From NCBI RefSeq assembly GCF_900113485.1, contig NZ_FOPM01000008.1, forward strand, positions 124,001 through 188,000: 64,000 nt of DNA, in the 5' to 3' direction. The DNA is from Methylobacterium gossipiicola (GTDB lineage Bacteria > Pseudomonadota > Alphaproteobacteria > Rhizobiales > Beijerinckiaceae). A model generated the notes under the pieces. The model was given only the letters and a program-made list of their open reading frames with translations, had not been told where the DNA came from and searched no databases. A program made the translations under genes and the position numbers. This document shows, piece by piece, positions 29,148 through 38,426 of this stretch (positions within the stretch are counted from its first letter, which is position 1; every line of letters begins with the position of its first letter).

Positions 29148-30917
29148 TCACTCGGACAACGTGAACACCACGAGGGCGTCGCCCGTGCCGAAGCCGGAGC
29201 CCTTGGTGAAGGAAGCGCCACCCGCCGCGACGGCGACGTACTGGCGGCCGTCGAGGGCGTAGGAGATGGGCGGCCCGCCGATGCCGGCCCCACACTGGAA
29301 CCGCCACAGCACCGCGCCGGTCTTGGCGTCGTGGGCGTCGAGGTGTCCATCCTCCTCGCCGGAGAACACGAGGCCGCCGGCCGTAGCCAGGGTGCCGCCC
29401 GACAGGCGGCTGCCGGCCTTCACCGACCACTTGATCGCCCCGCCCCCGCCAAGATCAATGGCCGTGAGGGTGCTGAAGGACGGCTCGCCCTTGGCCTCCC
29501 CGGTCTCGGTGTAGCGGATCGCCGGGCGGTCGCCGGACGCCGGAACCGTCTTAACCCGGTAGGTCGTGGCCCCGTGCCGGACCTGGGCATAGGCGGTGGC
29601 GGCCGTGGGATCGTAGGCCACCGGATGCCACGAGATGGCCCCGAGGGGACCGGGGCTCACCACCGTGCCGGCGGCGGTGGGCGGGGCGTAGAGATTCTTG
29701 TGTTCGATGAGGGGCGCCGAGCGGGTGAGCAGCTGTCCGTTCGCGCGATCATGGACGTAGAGCCAGCCGGTCTTCGACGCCTGCGCCACGGCCTTCACCG
29801 GCCCCTGCGGCGTCGCCTGATCGAGGAGGAAGGGCGGGCTCGCGACATCGTAGCCCCATTCGTCGTGGGGCACCTGCTGATAGTACCAACGCAGCTGCCC
29901 CGTCTTCACGTCGAGGGCGACGAGGCTCATGGTGTAGAGGTTGTCGCCCGGCCGCGAGAGCCCGAAATTCTGCGGCGCCGGATTGCCGGTGCCGACATAG
30001 ATCAGGCCGAGATCGGGATCGTAGGCCGGGGTCATCCAGAGCGAACCGCCGCCGACCTTCCAGGCGTCCCGGTGGGCCGGGGCGGCGGCCCTCTCGGCGG
30101 CGATGTCACGGTGGAGCGGCACCCCGTCGGGAGTCTTATCCACGAACTCGCCCTCCCAGCCGTCGGCCTTGGTCACGTACCAGCGCCAGCGCTCCGCCCC
30201 CGTCTTTGCGTCGTAGGCGGCGAGCCAGCCGCGTCGGCCGTAGCCGCCCTCGATGCCGACCACGGCGCCGCCGTCGAGCCCACCCTTCTCGTCCTCGACA
30301 TGGAGGCCGTAGCCGGCTCCCGCGACACCGACGATGACGAGGCCGTCCGCCACGAGCGGCGGCATCTTGAAGCCGAGGCGACTCGAACCCTGAACGGTGC
30401 CGACGCCGAGTTTGTCGGCGAGCGCCGAGGCGGTTTCCGACTCGCCCTCCTCCGGGCGCACGGCCTCGTGGTCCCACACCACCCGGCCGGTCTTGGTGTC
30501 CAGGGCGATGACCCGCCCGTCCATGGTCGCCTCGAACACGAGGCCGTCCGAAACGGCGACACCCCGGTTCGAGGGCGGCCCGAAGATCTTCTCCGTGCGG
30601 GCCTTGTGGGTGTAGGTCCAGCGCACGGCCCCGGTCCGCGCGTCGAGGGCGGCGACGTGGTTCTGCGTCGTCGAGACGTAGAGGGTGCCGTCCACCATCA
30701 CGGGCTCGGCCTGGAAATAGCCGGTGATGCCGGTCTGGAAGATCCAGGCCGGGCGCAGGCGTGCCACGTTACCGGCGTCGATGGCGGAGAGGGCCGAGAA
30801 GTGCCGGTTGGTGTGGTCGCCGCCGAACATCGGCCAGTCTTGCGCTGCGCAGGGGCCGAAGCCCCACAGGGCGAGGGAAGAGGCGGCGAGCAGGCCCCGG
30901 GTGATGCGGCGAGCCAT
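29148..30917 (-). CDS. PQQ-dependent dehydrogenase (quinoprotein propeller) with altered catalytic motif
   Basis: This 589-residue exported protein has a signal peptide (cleavage near GPCAAQ) and repeated propeller blades with the tryptophan-docking pattern, for example AYDAKTGAERWRW, ALDVKTGQLRWYY and AHDAKTGAVLWRF. It matches the PQQ alcohol/sugar dehydrogenase superfamily, periplasmic, with no cytochrome c domain. At the active site the usual W-D-Y-x stretch reads HDEWGYDVASPP: the residue after Trp354 is Gly355 rather than Asp, while Asp357 is present two residues on. GGAG six bases upstream supports the start. Substrate is unknown, and activity is uncertain given the missing aspartate. 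Confidence 0.85.
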   Translation of the reverse strand: MARRITRGLLAASSLALWGFGPCAAQDWPMFGGDHTNRHFSALSAIDAGNVARLRPAWIFQTGITGYFQAEPVMVDGTLYVSTTQNHVAALDARTGAVRWTYTHKARTEKIFGPPSNRGVAVSDGLVFEATMDGRVIALDTKTGRVVWDHEAVRPEEGESETASALADKLGVGTVQGSSRLGFKMPPLVADGLVIVGVAGAGYGLHVEDEKGGLDGGAVVGIEGGYGRRGWLAAYDAKTGAERWRWYVTKADGWEGEFVDKTPDGVPLHRDIAAERAAAPAHRDAWKVGGGSLWMTPAYDPDLGLIYVGTGNPAPQNFGLSRPGDNLYTMSLVALDVKTGQLRWYYQQVPHDEWGYDVASPPFLLDQATPQGPVKAVAQASKTGWLYVHDRANGQLLTRSAPLIEHKNLYAPPTAAGTVVSPGPLGAISWHPVAYDPTAATAYAQVRHGATTYRVKTVPASGDRPAIRYTETGEAKGEPSFSTLTAIDLGGGGAIKWSVKAGSRLSGGTLATAGGLVFSGEEDGHLDAHDAKTGAVLWRFQCGAGIGGPPISYALDGRQYVAVAAGGASFTKGSGFGTGDALVVFTLSE

Positions 30918-31237
30918 GGCGTTCTCCTCGGAGGTTTTCGCTGGGCGCCGCTTCGATGGCGACACCCGTCATCGTTCTGGTTAGGCGAGGCGGGTCGCGG
31001 GAAGCAATCCGGCGAAGGCACGCAGGCCACCGACCGGTCCGGGCTGCGTCCCACAGATGTTGTATTATTGTCACGACAAGCAACGCGCCTCGGGAACTCT
31101 GGAACGAGTCGAGCTTGGCCGTGGAGGATGCTGGAATTATTCGAAATTAGGGGACCTGAGAACCGCAGGCCAGCCTCTTGACCGAGGCTGAAGGCTCCCC
31201 CTAGCGCGGCCCATTCCGTCCTTAATGGTTTGCGTTC
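30918..31237. other. Divergent regulatory spacer between PQQ dehydrogenase and TonB receptor
   Basis: This 320-bp stretch is less GC-rich than its surroundings and holds no convincing gene. It contains a palindrome, TTGTC-AC-GACAA (31068-31079), and GAATTATTC inside a loose match to the Irr iron-control element (31130-31146). A possible receptor promoter is TTGACC (31178) with TAGCGC 18 bases later. None of these is proven; its position between two divergent genes suggests control of one or both. Confidence 0.5.
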
Positions 31238-33403
31238 GTGCCACACGTGATCGATCCCCTCGACAAGTCATCCTCGTTCCGCGCTCCGGCCCTCCTCACG
31301 GTTGCGATCCTGGGGGCCGCCCTCGGGACGAGCGCCGGCTCAGCGGCGGCTCAAGGCGCGGCGGATGCGAGCCAGGAGGTGCGGCTCGACGAACTCGCCA
31401 TCGCGGGCAACGGGATTCCGTCACGCAAGGCCGACGGCTACCTCGCCCGCGACGGCGTGAGCGCCACGCGCACGGATACACCCCTACGGGAAGTGCCCCA
31501 GACCGTGGTGGTGGTGCCGGCTCAGGCCCTCGAAGACGCCGCCGCCACCCGCGTCGACACCGCCCTCGACCTCGCGGGTGTCGGCCGCGCCAACAATTTC
31601 GGCGGCCTCGGCCTCACCGAATTCACCATCCGGGGTTTCTCCACGGGCGAGTATTACCGCAACGGCTTTCCCATCAACCGCGGTTATCCGAACGCGCCGG
31701 ACGTCGTCTCCATCGAACGCATCGAGGTCCTGAAGGGCCCGTCCGCCTTCCTGTACGGGCGCGGCGATCCGGGCGGAACCTTCAACATCGTCACCAAGCA
31801 GCCCCTGGCCGAGCGGTCCCTCGCCATCGGAACCCAGTACGGCAGCTACAACATGAAACGCAGCACCTTCGACGCGACGGGGGCGCTCGATGAGAACGGT
31901 CAGGTGCTGGCCCGCGTCACGGGTGCGGTGGAGGACAACGGCAGCTTTCGCGATTTCGTGCGGAGCGACCGCTACTATCTCGCTCCGGTCATCGCCTGGA
32001 AGCCGAGCGCCGACACCACGGTCACCTTCGAGGGTGAGTTCATCAGCGCCGCCCAGACCCTGGATCGCGGCATCGTTCCCTTCCGGGGCGACCTGCGCGC
32101 CGTGCCCCGCAGCCGCTTCCTCGGCGAACCCGCCATCCCGCCCGTGCATAACGACAACGCCCTGGGGCAATTGCGGATCGAGCATCGGCTCGATCCCGAT
32201 TGGGTCGTGACGGCGGGCGCGCAATTGCTCGGCGGCAACCTCAAGGGCAACGGCGTCGGCGTGACCGGTGTCCTGGGCGATGGGCGCACCCTGCGGCGGG
32301 CCTACGAGTTCCGCGACCTCACTTGGTCCGACCTCGACCTGCAACTCAACCTCGCGGGCAAGTTCGACACTGGCCCGTTCCGCCACACCCTGCTGACGGG
32401 GCTCGAATACGACAGCTACCGCTACCGCGAGGTGTTCAACCGCTCGAACTCCACCGCGAACCCGTTCTTCCTCGATCTCCTGAGCCCCCGCTACGGTCAG
32501 GCCCTGCCGCCCATCACCGCCGCCGTCACCAACTTCCTCCAGAACACGCAGAGCTACGCCGGCTATGTGCAGGATCAGATCGACCTGACGCCGCGCCTCC
32601 ACGCCCTGGTCGGCGTGCGCGTCGAGGATGTCGGCCTCGTCACGAACAACCATCTCAACGGCGCGACGACGCGCATCCAGGGTACGGCGGCGACGCCCCG
32701 GTTCGGCCTCACCTACGATCTCCTCGACACGGTGTCGGTCTATGGCAACTACGCCCGCTCGTTCCGTCCCAACGGCGGCACCAGCCGGACGGGCCAGCCC
32801 TTCGCGTTCGAGGAGGGCGAGGGCTACGAGGTCGGGGCCAAGGTCAGCCTCCTCGACAATCGCCTCAGTGCCACCGCCGCCCTGTTCGACATCCGGCGCA
32901 GCAACGTCCTGACCGCAGATCCGATTGACCCGAACTTCAGCGTCGCGGCCGGCGAAGTCCGCAGCCGTGGCTTCGATCTCAGTGTAGCCGGTTATCTGGC
33001 GCCCGGCTGGCGGGTGATCGGCAGCTACGCCTACGTCGATGCCGCGGTGGTCCGCGACAACACCATTCCGTTGGGAACCCGGATCGCCAACATTCCGCGC
33101 AACAGCTTCGCGGTCCAGAGCGTCTACGAGTTCCAGGGCGGCGACCTGCGCGGTCTCGGCCTCGGGGCGGGCCTCACCTTCGTCGATCAGCGCGTGGCCC
33201 AGACCGCCGTCACGACGTTCAAGCTGCCGGACTACACCCTCTTCAACCTGATTTCGTACTACCAGATCACTCCGGAGGTGCGGATCTATCTCAACGTCGA
33301 CAACGTGTTCGACACCACCTACTTCGATCGCGCCTGGCAGAACCGTTACGCGACCCCGGGCCTGCCCCGCACGATCACGGGTGGCGTCGCGGCCCGGTTC
33401 TGA
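31238..33403 (+). CDS. TonB-dependent siderophore receptor
   Basis: This 721-residue outer-membrane receptor has a signal peptide (cleavage near GSAAAQG), a plug domain (about 80-190: REVPQTVVVVP, TIRGFSTGEYYRNGF, IERIEVLKGPSAFLYGRGDP, GGTFNIVTKQP) and a 22-strand-type barrel. The barrel ends in ITGGVAARF with the terminal phenylalanine. The plug sequence is that of ferric-siderophore receptors of the FhuA/FpvA type. No N-terminal signalling extension, FecIR pair or ABC transporter lies nearby, so it is an orphan receptor. The start is a GTG at 31238; a GTG three codons later is equally possible. Iron control is likely but unproven. Confidence 0.92.
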   Translation: MPHVIDPLDKSSSFRAPALLTVAILGAALGTSAGSAAAQGAADASQEVRLDELAIAGNGIPSRKADGYLARDGVSATRTDTPLREVPQTVVVVPAQALEDAAATRVDTALDLAGVGRANNFGGLGLTEFTIRGFSTGEYYRNGFPINRGYPNAPDVVSIERIEVLKGPSAFLYGRGDPGGTFNIVTKQPLAERSLAIGTQYGSYNMKRSTFDATGALDENGQVLARVTGAVEDNGSFRDFVRSDRYYLAPVIAWKPSADTTVTFEGEFISAAQTLDRGIVPFRGDLRAVPRSRFLGEPAIPPVHNDNALGQLRIEHRLDPDWVVTAGAQLLGGNLKGNGVGVTGVLGDGRTLRRAYEFRDLTWSDLDLQLNLAGKFDTGPFRHTLLTGLEYDSYRYREVFNRSNSTANPFFLDLLSPRYGQALPPITAAVTNFLQNTQSYAGYVQDQIDLTPRLHALVGVRVEDVGLVTNNHLNGATTRIQGTAATPRFGLTYDLLDTVSVYGNYARSFRPNGGTSRTGQPFAFEEGEGYEVGAKVSLLDNRLSATAALFDIRRSNVLTADPIDPNFSVAAGEVRSRGFDLSVAGYLAPGWRVIGSYAYVDAAVVRDNTIPLGTRIANIPRNSFAVQSVYEFQGGDLRGLGLGAGLTFVDQRVAQTAVTTFKLPDYTLFNLISYYQITPEVRIYLNVDNVFDTTYFDRAWQNRYATPGLPRTITGGVAARF

Positions 33404-33462
33404 CCGTCGCTCCGTGATCCTCCGGATCGCGGGGAAACCTCCGCTCCGGCGGGATACCGGTC

Positions 33463-35010
33463 TTACCGGAACGCCATCACGAGGGCCCCGACGGCGATGG
33501 TCCACAGGGCCAGGGTCGACCACACGGCGCGCCGCCGGCTGGCGCGGGCGAAGGCGTCCAGGCGGTCGGCATCGCTCGTGCCGGCTTCGTCGAGGCGCAC
33601 GAGGATGCGGCGCAGGCGTTGCGCGAGGTCGGGGAGGTCCGTGACCACGTCGGTGAGGGTGAGCGCCGCGCGGCCGACGCCCTCGATCCGGCCCACGGGG
33701 CCGAGGTTGCGGGTGATCCAGCTCCTGACCACGGGCTCGGCCCCGGTCCACATGTCGAGTTGCGGATCGAGGGAGCGGGCCACCCCCTCCACCACCACCA
33801 TGGTCTTCTGCAGCATCACCAGTTCCGTGCGCGTGCGCATGTCGAACAGGGCGGTGATGTCGAACAACAGGGTGAGCACCTTGGCCATGGAGATCTCGTC
33901 GGCCCGGCGCTGGTGGATCGGCTCGCCGATGGCGCGGATGGCCTGGGCGAAATCGTCCACGGAGTGGTGCGCCGGCACGTAGCCGGCCTCGAAATGCACC
34001 TGCGCCACGCGCTTGTAGTCGCGTAGGATGAAACCGAGGAGGATCTCGGCGAGGAAGCGCCGCTCGTTGTGGCCGAGCCGCCCCATGATGCCGAAATCCA
34101 CCGCCACGAGGGTGCCGGCCGCATCGACGAACAGGTTCCCCGGATGCATGTCGGCGTGGAAGAAACCGTCCCGGATGGCGTGGCGCAGGAACGACTGGAT
34201 GACGGCGCGCCCGAGCGCCCGCGCATCGTGCCCGGCCGCCTCGATGGCGGCCCGGTCGTTCAAGGGGATACCCTCGATCCACTCGCTCGCGAGCACGTCG
34301 CGCGCCGTGTGCTCCCAATCGGGCTTGGGCACCCGGAAATCGGCATCGTCCCTGGTGTTGTGGGCGAGCTCCGACATGGCCGCCGCCTCGAGGCGGAAAT
34401 CCATCTCCATGGTCACGGAGCGAGCGAGGATCTCCACCACCTCGCGGGGGCGCAGGCGCTCGGCCTCCGGCGACAGGGCGTGGACGATGCGGGCCATGAA
34501 CCGCATGACTTGAAGGTCGCGCTGGAAGCGCTCGCGCACCCCCGGCCGCATCACCTTGACGGCGAGCACCCGCTCGGTGCCGTCGGGATCGATGACGTGC
34601 GCCTTGTGGACCTGGGCGATGGAGGCCGCCGCGATGGGCGGGCTGAACGAGACGAACAGGCTCCGGACCGGTTTGCCCAGGGCCGATTCGATCACCTGCA
34701 AGGCGACCTCCTGCGGGAACGGCGGCACGCGGTCCTGCAGGGTTTCGAGGTCACGCGCCGCGTCGAGGCCGACGATGTCGGGTCGGGTGGCGAGGAACTG
34801 CCCGAACTTGACGTAGGACGGCCCGAGCCGGGTCAGCGCCCGCTGCAGGGGGCCGGCCCCGGTGCCGAGGCCCCGGCGCTCCAGCAGCCGACCGGCCTTC
34901 AGGACGAGGCGCAGGTGCGGCGGCAGATCACGGGTTTCGATGAGGGCGAGACCGCCCTCGCGGGCGAGGACGAAGCCGACATGGGCGCCCCGGAACAGGG
35001 AGGCGAGCAT
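33463..35010 (-). CDS. ubiB: Ubiquinone biosynthesis protein UbiB (atypical kinase)
   Basis: This 515-residue member of the UbiB/ADCK atypical kinase family has the invariant KxGQ motif in SYVKFGQFLATRPD, the alanine-rich loop AAASIAQVHKA, catalytic FFHADMHPGNLFVD, and VAVDFGIMGRL (DFG). A C-terminal hydrophobic segment anchors it in the inner membrane. UbiB supports coenzyme Q synthesis through ATPase activity. The start MLASLFRGAHVGFVL matches the family N-terminus and lies 16 bp downstream of the ubiE stop, so the two form an operon. It converges on the TonB receptor gene. Confidence 0.95.
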   Translation of the reverse strand: MLASLFRGAHVGFVLAREGGLALIETRDLPPHLRLVLKAGRLLERRGLGTGAGPLQRALTRLGPSYVKFGQFLATRPDIVGLDAARDLETLQDRVPPFPQEVALQVIESALGKPVRSLFVSFSPPIAAASIAQVHKAHVIDPDGTERVLAVKVMRPGVRERFQRDLQVMRFMARIVHALSPEAERLRPREVVEILARSVTMEMDFRLEAAAMSELAHNTRDDADFRVPKPDWEHTARDVLASEWIEGIPLNDRAAIEAAGHDARALGRAVIQSFLRHAIRDGFFHADMHPGNLFVDAAGTLVAVDFGIMGRLGHNERRFLAEILLGFILRDYKRVAQVHFEAGYVPAHHSVDDFAQAIRAIGEPIHQRRADEISMAKVLTLLFDITALFDMRTRTELVMLQKTMVVVEGVARSLDPQLDMWTGAEPVVRSWITRNLGPVGRIEGVGRAALTLTDVVTDLPDLAQRLRRILVRLDEAGTSDADRLDAFARASRRRAVWSTLALWTIAVGALVMAFR

Positions 35011-35026
35011 CAGGCGAAACGCCCGC

Positions 35027-35800
35027 TCACGAGACCTTCCAGCCCGAATGGATCGCCACGATGCCGCCCGACAGGGGGCGGTGGCTGACATGCCGGAAGC
35101 CGGCGGCCTCGATCATTCCGGCAAAACGGCCGGGGCTCGGGAACTTGCGAATGGACTCCACGAGATAGCGGTACGATTCCGCGTCACCCGCCACCTTGGA
35201 GCCGAGGCGCGGGATCACGTGGAACGAATAGGCGTCGTAGATCCGGTCGAGGACGGGGAGATCGACCTTCGAGAATTCGAGGCAGAGGAAGCGTCCGCCG
35301 GGTTTGAGGACCCGGTGAGCCTCGGCCAGCGCCCGGTCGATGCGCGGCACGTTCCGGATGCCGAACGCGATGGTGTAGGCATCGAAGCTCTCGGGTGGCA
35401 GCGGCAGCGCCTCGGCATTGGCCGTGACGAAGTCGATGCGCCCGGTGAAGCGGTTCCCCGCCCGCTCGGCGCCGACCCGCAGCATCGCCTCGTTGATGTC
35501 GAGCACGGTAACCTGCGTCGCCGGGCCGCCCGCTTCGAGGGACCGGAACGCGATGTCGGCTGTGCCGCCGGCGACGTCGAGGTGCCGGAACGGCCGGTTC
35601 TGCGGCGGGCGCAGCATCGAGATGAGCTGCTGCTTCCAGGCCCGATGTAGACCGCCCGACATGAGGTCGTTCATGAGGTCGTAGCGCTTGGCGACGGAGC
35701 GGAACACGTCGTCGACGCGGGCTTGCTTCTCGCCCAGAGCCACCTGCTCGAAACCGAAATGCGTGCGCTCGTCCGGGGGGGACCGCTCGGGCTGACTCAT
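35027..35800 (-). CDS. ubiE: Ubiquinone/menaquinone methyltransferase UbiE
   Basis: This 257-residue SAM-dependent C-methyltransferase acts in the ubiquinone pathway. Signatures include [19 protein letters not shown] and [17 protein letters not shown] near the N-terminus, the SAM loop [13 protein letters not shown], the post-I acidic residue VLDINEAML, and the family motif [11 protein letters not shown]. The C-terminus ([16 protein letters not shown]) is complete. The ATG at 35800 is preceded by AGGTGAGG. It is divergent from mutM (111 bp) and followed by ubiB, a conserved order in this group. Confidence 0.96.
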   Translation of the reverse strand: MSQPERSPPDERTHFGFEQVALGEKQARVDDVFRSVAKRYDLMNDLMSGGLHRAWKQQLISMLRPPQNRPFRHLDVAGGTADIAFRSLEAGGPATQVTVLDINEAMLRVGAERAGNRFTGRIDFVTANAEALPLPPESFDAYTIAFGIRNVPRIDRALAEAHRVLKPGGRFLCLEFSKVDLPVLDRIYDAYSFHVIPRLGSKVAGDAESYRYLVESIRKFPSPGRFAGMIEAAGFRHVSHRPLSGGIVAIHSGWKVS

Positions 35801-35911
35801 GAACCTCACCTCTTGGGATCAGCGTCATAGCGAAAGGCGTGGCGGATCGCCATGTCCCCGGGACTGTCGCCGGCACCGCACCCCGCCCCCGCCGATCCGC
35901 CCCGGAGAGCC

Positions 35912-36811
35912 ATGCCCGAACTGCCCGAAGTCGAGACCGTTCGTCGGGGGCTCGAACCCGCCATGGTCGGTGCCCGGATCGCCCGCGTCACCCTGCGCCG
36001 GCCGAACCTGCGATTTCCGTTTCCCGACGGCTTTGCCGAGCGCCTGGAGGGCCGCACGGTTCTTTCCCTCGATCGGCGGGCGAAATACCTCGTGGCGCCC
36101 CTCGATTCCGGCGAGGCGCTGATCCTGCACCTCGGCATGAGCGGGCGCTTCGACGTGGCGATGCCGGACGGCCGGAATCTCTCGCCGGGGGATTTCTACC
36201 TCGAAGGCGCCTTGGGCACGCCGAAGCATGACCATGTGGTCATCGCGCTCTCGAACGGCGCCACCGTGACCTACAATGACGCGCGCCGCTTCGGCTTCAT
36301 GGACCTCGTGCCGACGGCCGATCTCGCAACCTGCCGGCACTTCGCCGCCATGGGGATCGAGCCCTTGAGCGACGCCCTGACGCCCGAGGCGATGGCGCGT
36401 TTGTTCCGCCACAAGATCACGCCCCTGAAGGCCGCCCTCCTCGACCAGCGGCTCATCGCGGGCTTGGGCAACATCTACGTCTGCGAAGCCCTGCACCGGG
36501 CGGGCCTCCATCCCGAGACGCGGGCCGGGCGCCTCGCCGACGCGGACGGCGCTCCCACCCCCGAGGCGCGCCGTCTGGCGGCGGTGATCCCGCAGGTCCT
36601 CGCCGAGGCGGTGGCCGCCGGGGGCTCGACCTTGCGCGATTACGCCCACACGGACGGCAGCGCCGGGGCCTTTCAGCACGCGTTCCGGGTCTACGACCGC
36701 GCGGGCGGACCCTGTCGGACCGCCGGTTGCTCGGGGTTCATCGCCCGCATCACCCAGGCCGGTCGCTCGACCTTCTATTGCGCGACCTGTCAGATTCGTC
36801 CGGGCGAGTAA
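35912..36811 (+). CDS. mutM: Formamidopyrimidine-DNA glycosylase (Fpg/MutM)
   Basis: This 299-residue base-excision repair enzyme removes 8-oxoguanine and cuts the abasic site. It starts [16 protein letters not shown], where Pro and Glu directly after Met are catalytic. It has LHLGMSGRF, the helix-two-turn-helix region [19 protein letters not shown], and a C-terminal zinc finger with cysteine pairs CRTAGC and CATC before QIRPGE. All expected residues are present. GGAG precedes the start. It is divergent from ubiE. Confidence 0.97.
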   Translation: MPELPEVETVRRGLEPAMVGARIARVTLRRPNLRFPFPDGFAERLEGRTVLSLDRRAKYLVAPLDSGEALILHLGMSGRFDVAMPDGRNLSPGDFYLEGALGTPKHDHVVIALSNGATVTYNDARRFGFMDLVPTADLATCRHFAAMGIEPLSDALTPEAMARLFRHKITPLKAALLDQRLIAGLGNIYVCEALHRAGLHPETRAGRLADADGAPTPEARRLAAVIPQVLAEAVAAGGSTLRDYAHTDGSAGAFQHAFRVYDRAGGPCRTAGCSGFIARITQAGRSTFYCATCQIRPGE

Positions 36812-36973
36812 TGGCGCGGGTCGGATGTGTCGAGATCGTGTTTTGATCCGCCATGATCGGCATCGGGGCCGGGCGAAGGATGGATTCCGTTAAGACGTCC
36901 TTCGTAGTTCTGTTCGATCGATCGCCTGCGTGTCTTCCGTTCGGGCCCGTCGCCGGAGTTGTGCGTAGACCCT

Positions 36974-38398
36974 ATGCATCCCATCCCCGCCAACGAAACC
37001 GAGCGCCTCTCGGCTCTGCATGATCTCGAGGTTCTCGATACGGCGCCGGATTCGCCGTACGACGCCCTCTGTCGCACGGCCTGTGCCCTGTTTCACGTGC
37101 CCATGGCCACCGTCACCCTGGTCGAAGCGGACCGGCAGTGGTTCAAGGCGAGATGCGGCTTCACCGCGGGCGAGACCGCGCGTGAAGGCTCGTTCTGCAC
37201 CCACACCATCCTGTCCGACGAGGTCCTCGTGGTGGAGGATGCGCGGGTCGATCCGCGTTTCGCGACGAGTCCCCTCGTCACCGGGGACCCCCATGTCCGC
37301 TTCTATGCCGGCGCGCCGATCATCCTCAGCCCGGGCATCCGGGTGGGCACCGTCTGCGTCCAGAGCGACGCGCCGCGCACGTTCTCCGCGTGCGAGCGCA
37401 CGCAATTGGCGGATCTTGCCACCATGGTCGCGGCCCAGCTCACCTTGCGCCGTACGGAGGCCCGCCTGAGGGACAGTGAGGCGCATTATCGCCTACTCGC
37501 CGACAACACCTCGGACATGATCGTCCGAGCCGATCCCGAAACCCGGCGCCTCTACGTCTCCCCGGCGGCACGGATGATCCTCGGGTACGAGCCCGAGGAA
37601 CTCATCGGTTCGCGCCCGGTCGATCACATCCACCCCGACGATGTCGCGTCCTTCAACCGCGCCCTGGCTGGCCTGGGCGAGGGACGGACGGATCGGGCGG
37701 TCACGCGCCAGCGCTACCGTCGCAAGGACGGCTCCTGGGTCTGGGTCGAGGTGACGTTCAATCCCACCCGCGATGCCCTGACCGGACAGGTGACCGGCTA
37801 TGTGGCGGCGGTCCGCGACGTATCCGAGCGTGAGGAGGCCGCGCGTCGGATCCGTCACATGGCCCGGCACGATGCCCTCACGGATCTCGCCAACCGCACC
37901 TTGTTCCGTGAGCGCCTGACGCAGCGCCTCGCCGCGATCCGCGCGGGCGCCCCCGGCTTCGCGGTGCTGTGCCTCGACCTCGACCGCTTCAAGGCGGTCA
38001 ATGACGGGCTCGGGCATCAGGCGGGCGACGCGCTCCTGTGCCGGGTCGCCGAACGCCTGAAGGGGCTGGTGCGCGACGGGGACACCGTGTCGCGGCTGGG
38101 CGGTGACGAGTTCACCATCCTCCTCGCAGCCAGCGATCGGGCCGAGGACGTACGGCATTTCGCGCGCCGACTCGTCGCTGCGATCCGCGAGCCCATCGAT
38201 CTCGACGGGCAGCCGGTGATCGTCGGGATCAGCGTCGGGATCGCCCGGGCGCCCCGGGACGGAACGGAGCCGGACGCCCTCTACCGAAACGCCGACCTCG
38301 CCCTGCACCAGGCCAAGGCCGGCGGCCGGAACACCTTCCGGTTCTACGAGCCCGGTATGCATTTCACCGGCCCGGAGGTCGCGCAGGCGGCGCGATAG
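36974..38398 (+). CDS. GAF-PAS-GGDEF diguanylate cyclase
   Basis: This 474-residue signalling enzyme has an N-terminal GAF domain (about 10-155, with FCTHTILSDEVLVVEDA), a PAS/PAC domain (about 165-285, HYRLLADNTSDMIVRADPE to GYVAAVRDVSERE), and a GGDEF domain (about 300-465) with an intact SRLGGDEF active site. An RxxD inhibition site (RDGD) stands five residues before GGDEF, predicting product feedback. It should make c-di-GMP in response to a cytoplasmic cue. There is no transmembrane segment and no EAL domain. The ATG at 36974 is preferred over a TTG five codons upstream. Confidence 0.93.
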   Translation: MHPIPANETERLSALHDLEVLDTAPDSPYDALCRTACALFHVPMATVTLVEADRQWFKARCGFTAGETAREGSFCTHTILSDEVLVVEDARVDPRFATSPLVTGDPHVRFYAGAPIILSPGIRVGTVCVQSDAPRTFSACERTQLADLATMVAAQLTLRRTEARLRDSEAHYRLLADNTSDMIVRADPETRRLYVSPAARMILGYEPEELIGSRPVDHIHPDDVASFNRALAGLGEGRTDRAVTRQRYRRKDGSWVWVEVTFNPTRDALTGQVTGYVAAVRDVSEREEAARRIRHMARHDALTDLANRTLFRERLTQRLAAIRAGAPGFAVLCLDLDRFKAVNDGLGHQAGDALLCRVAERLKGLVRDGDTVSRLGGDEFTILLAASDRAEDVRHFARRLVAAIREPIDLDGQPVIVGISVGIARAPRDGTEPDALYRNADLALHQAKAGGRNTFRFYEPGMHFTGPEVAQAAR

Positions 38399-38426
38399 GG
38401 CGCCTGCCGCCGGGGCACGCCGCCCC

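Noticed and set aside
26594-33403. Accessory-looking region as a genomic island or prophage
   Set aside because: No integrase, transposase, tRNA target, direct repeats or clear composition break could be seen.
31484-34318. Minus-strand open frame of 944 codons across the TonB receptor and ubiB
   Set aside because: It overlaps two clearly conserved genes and shows no recognisable domain.
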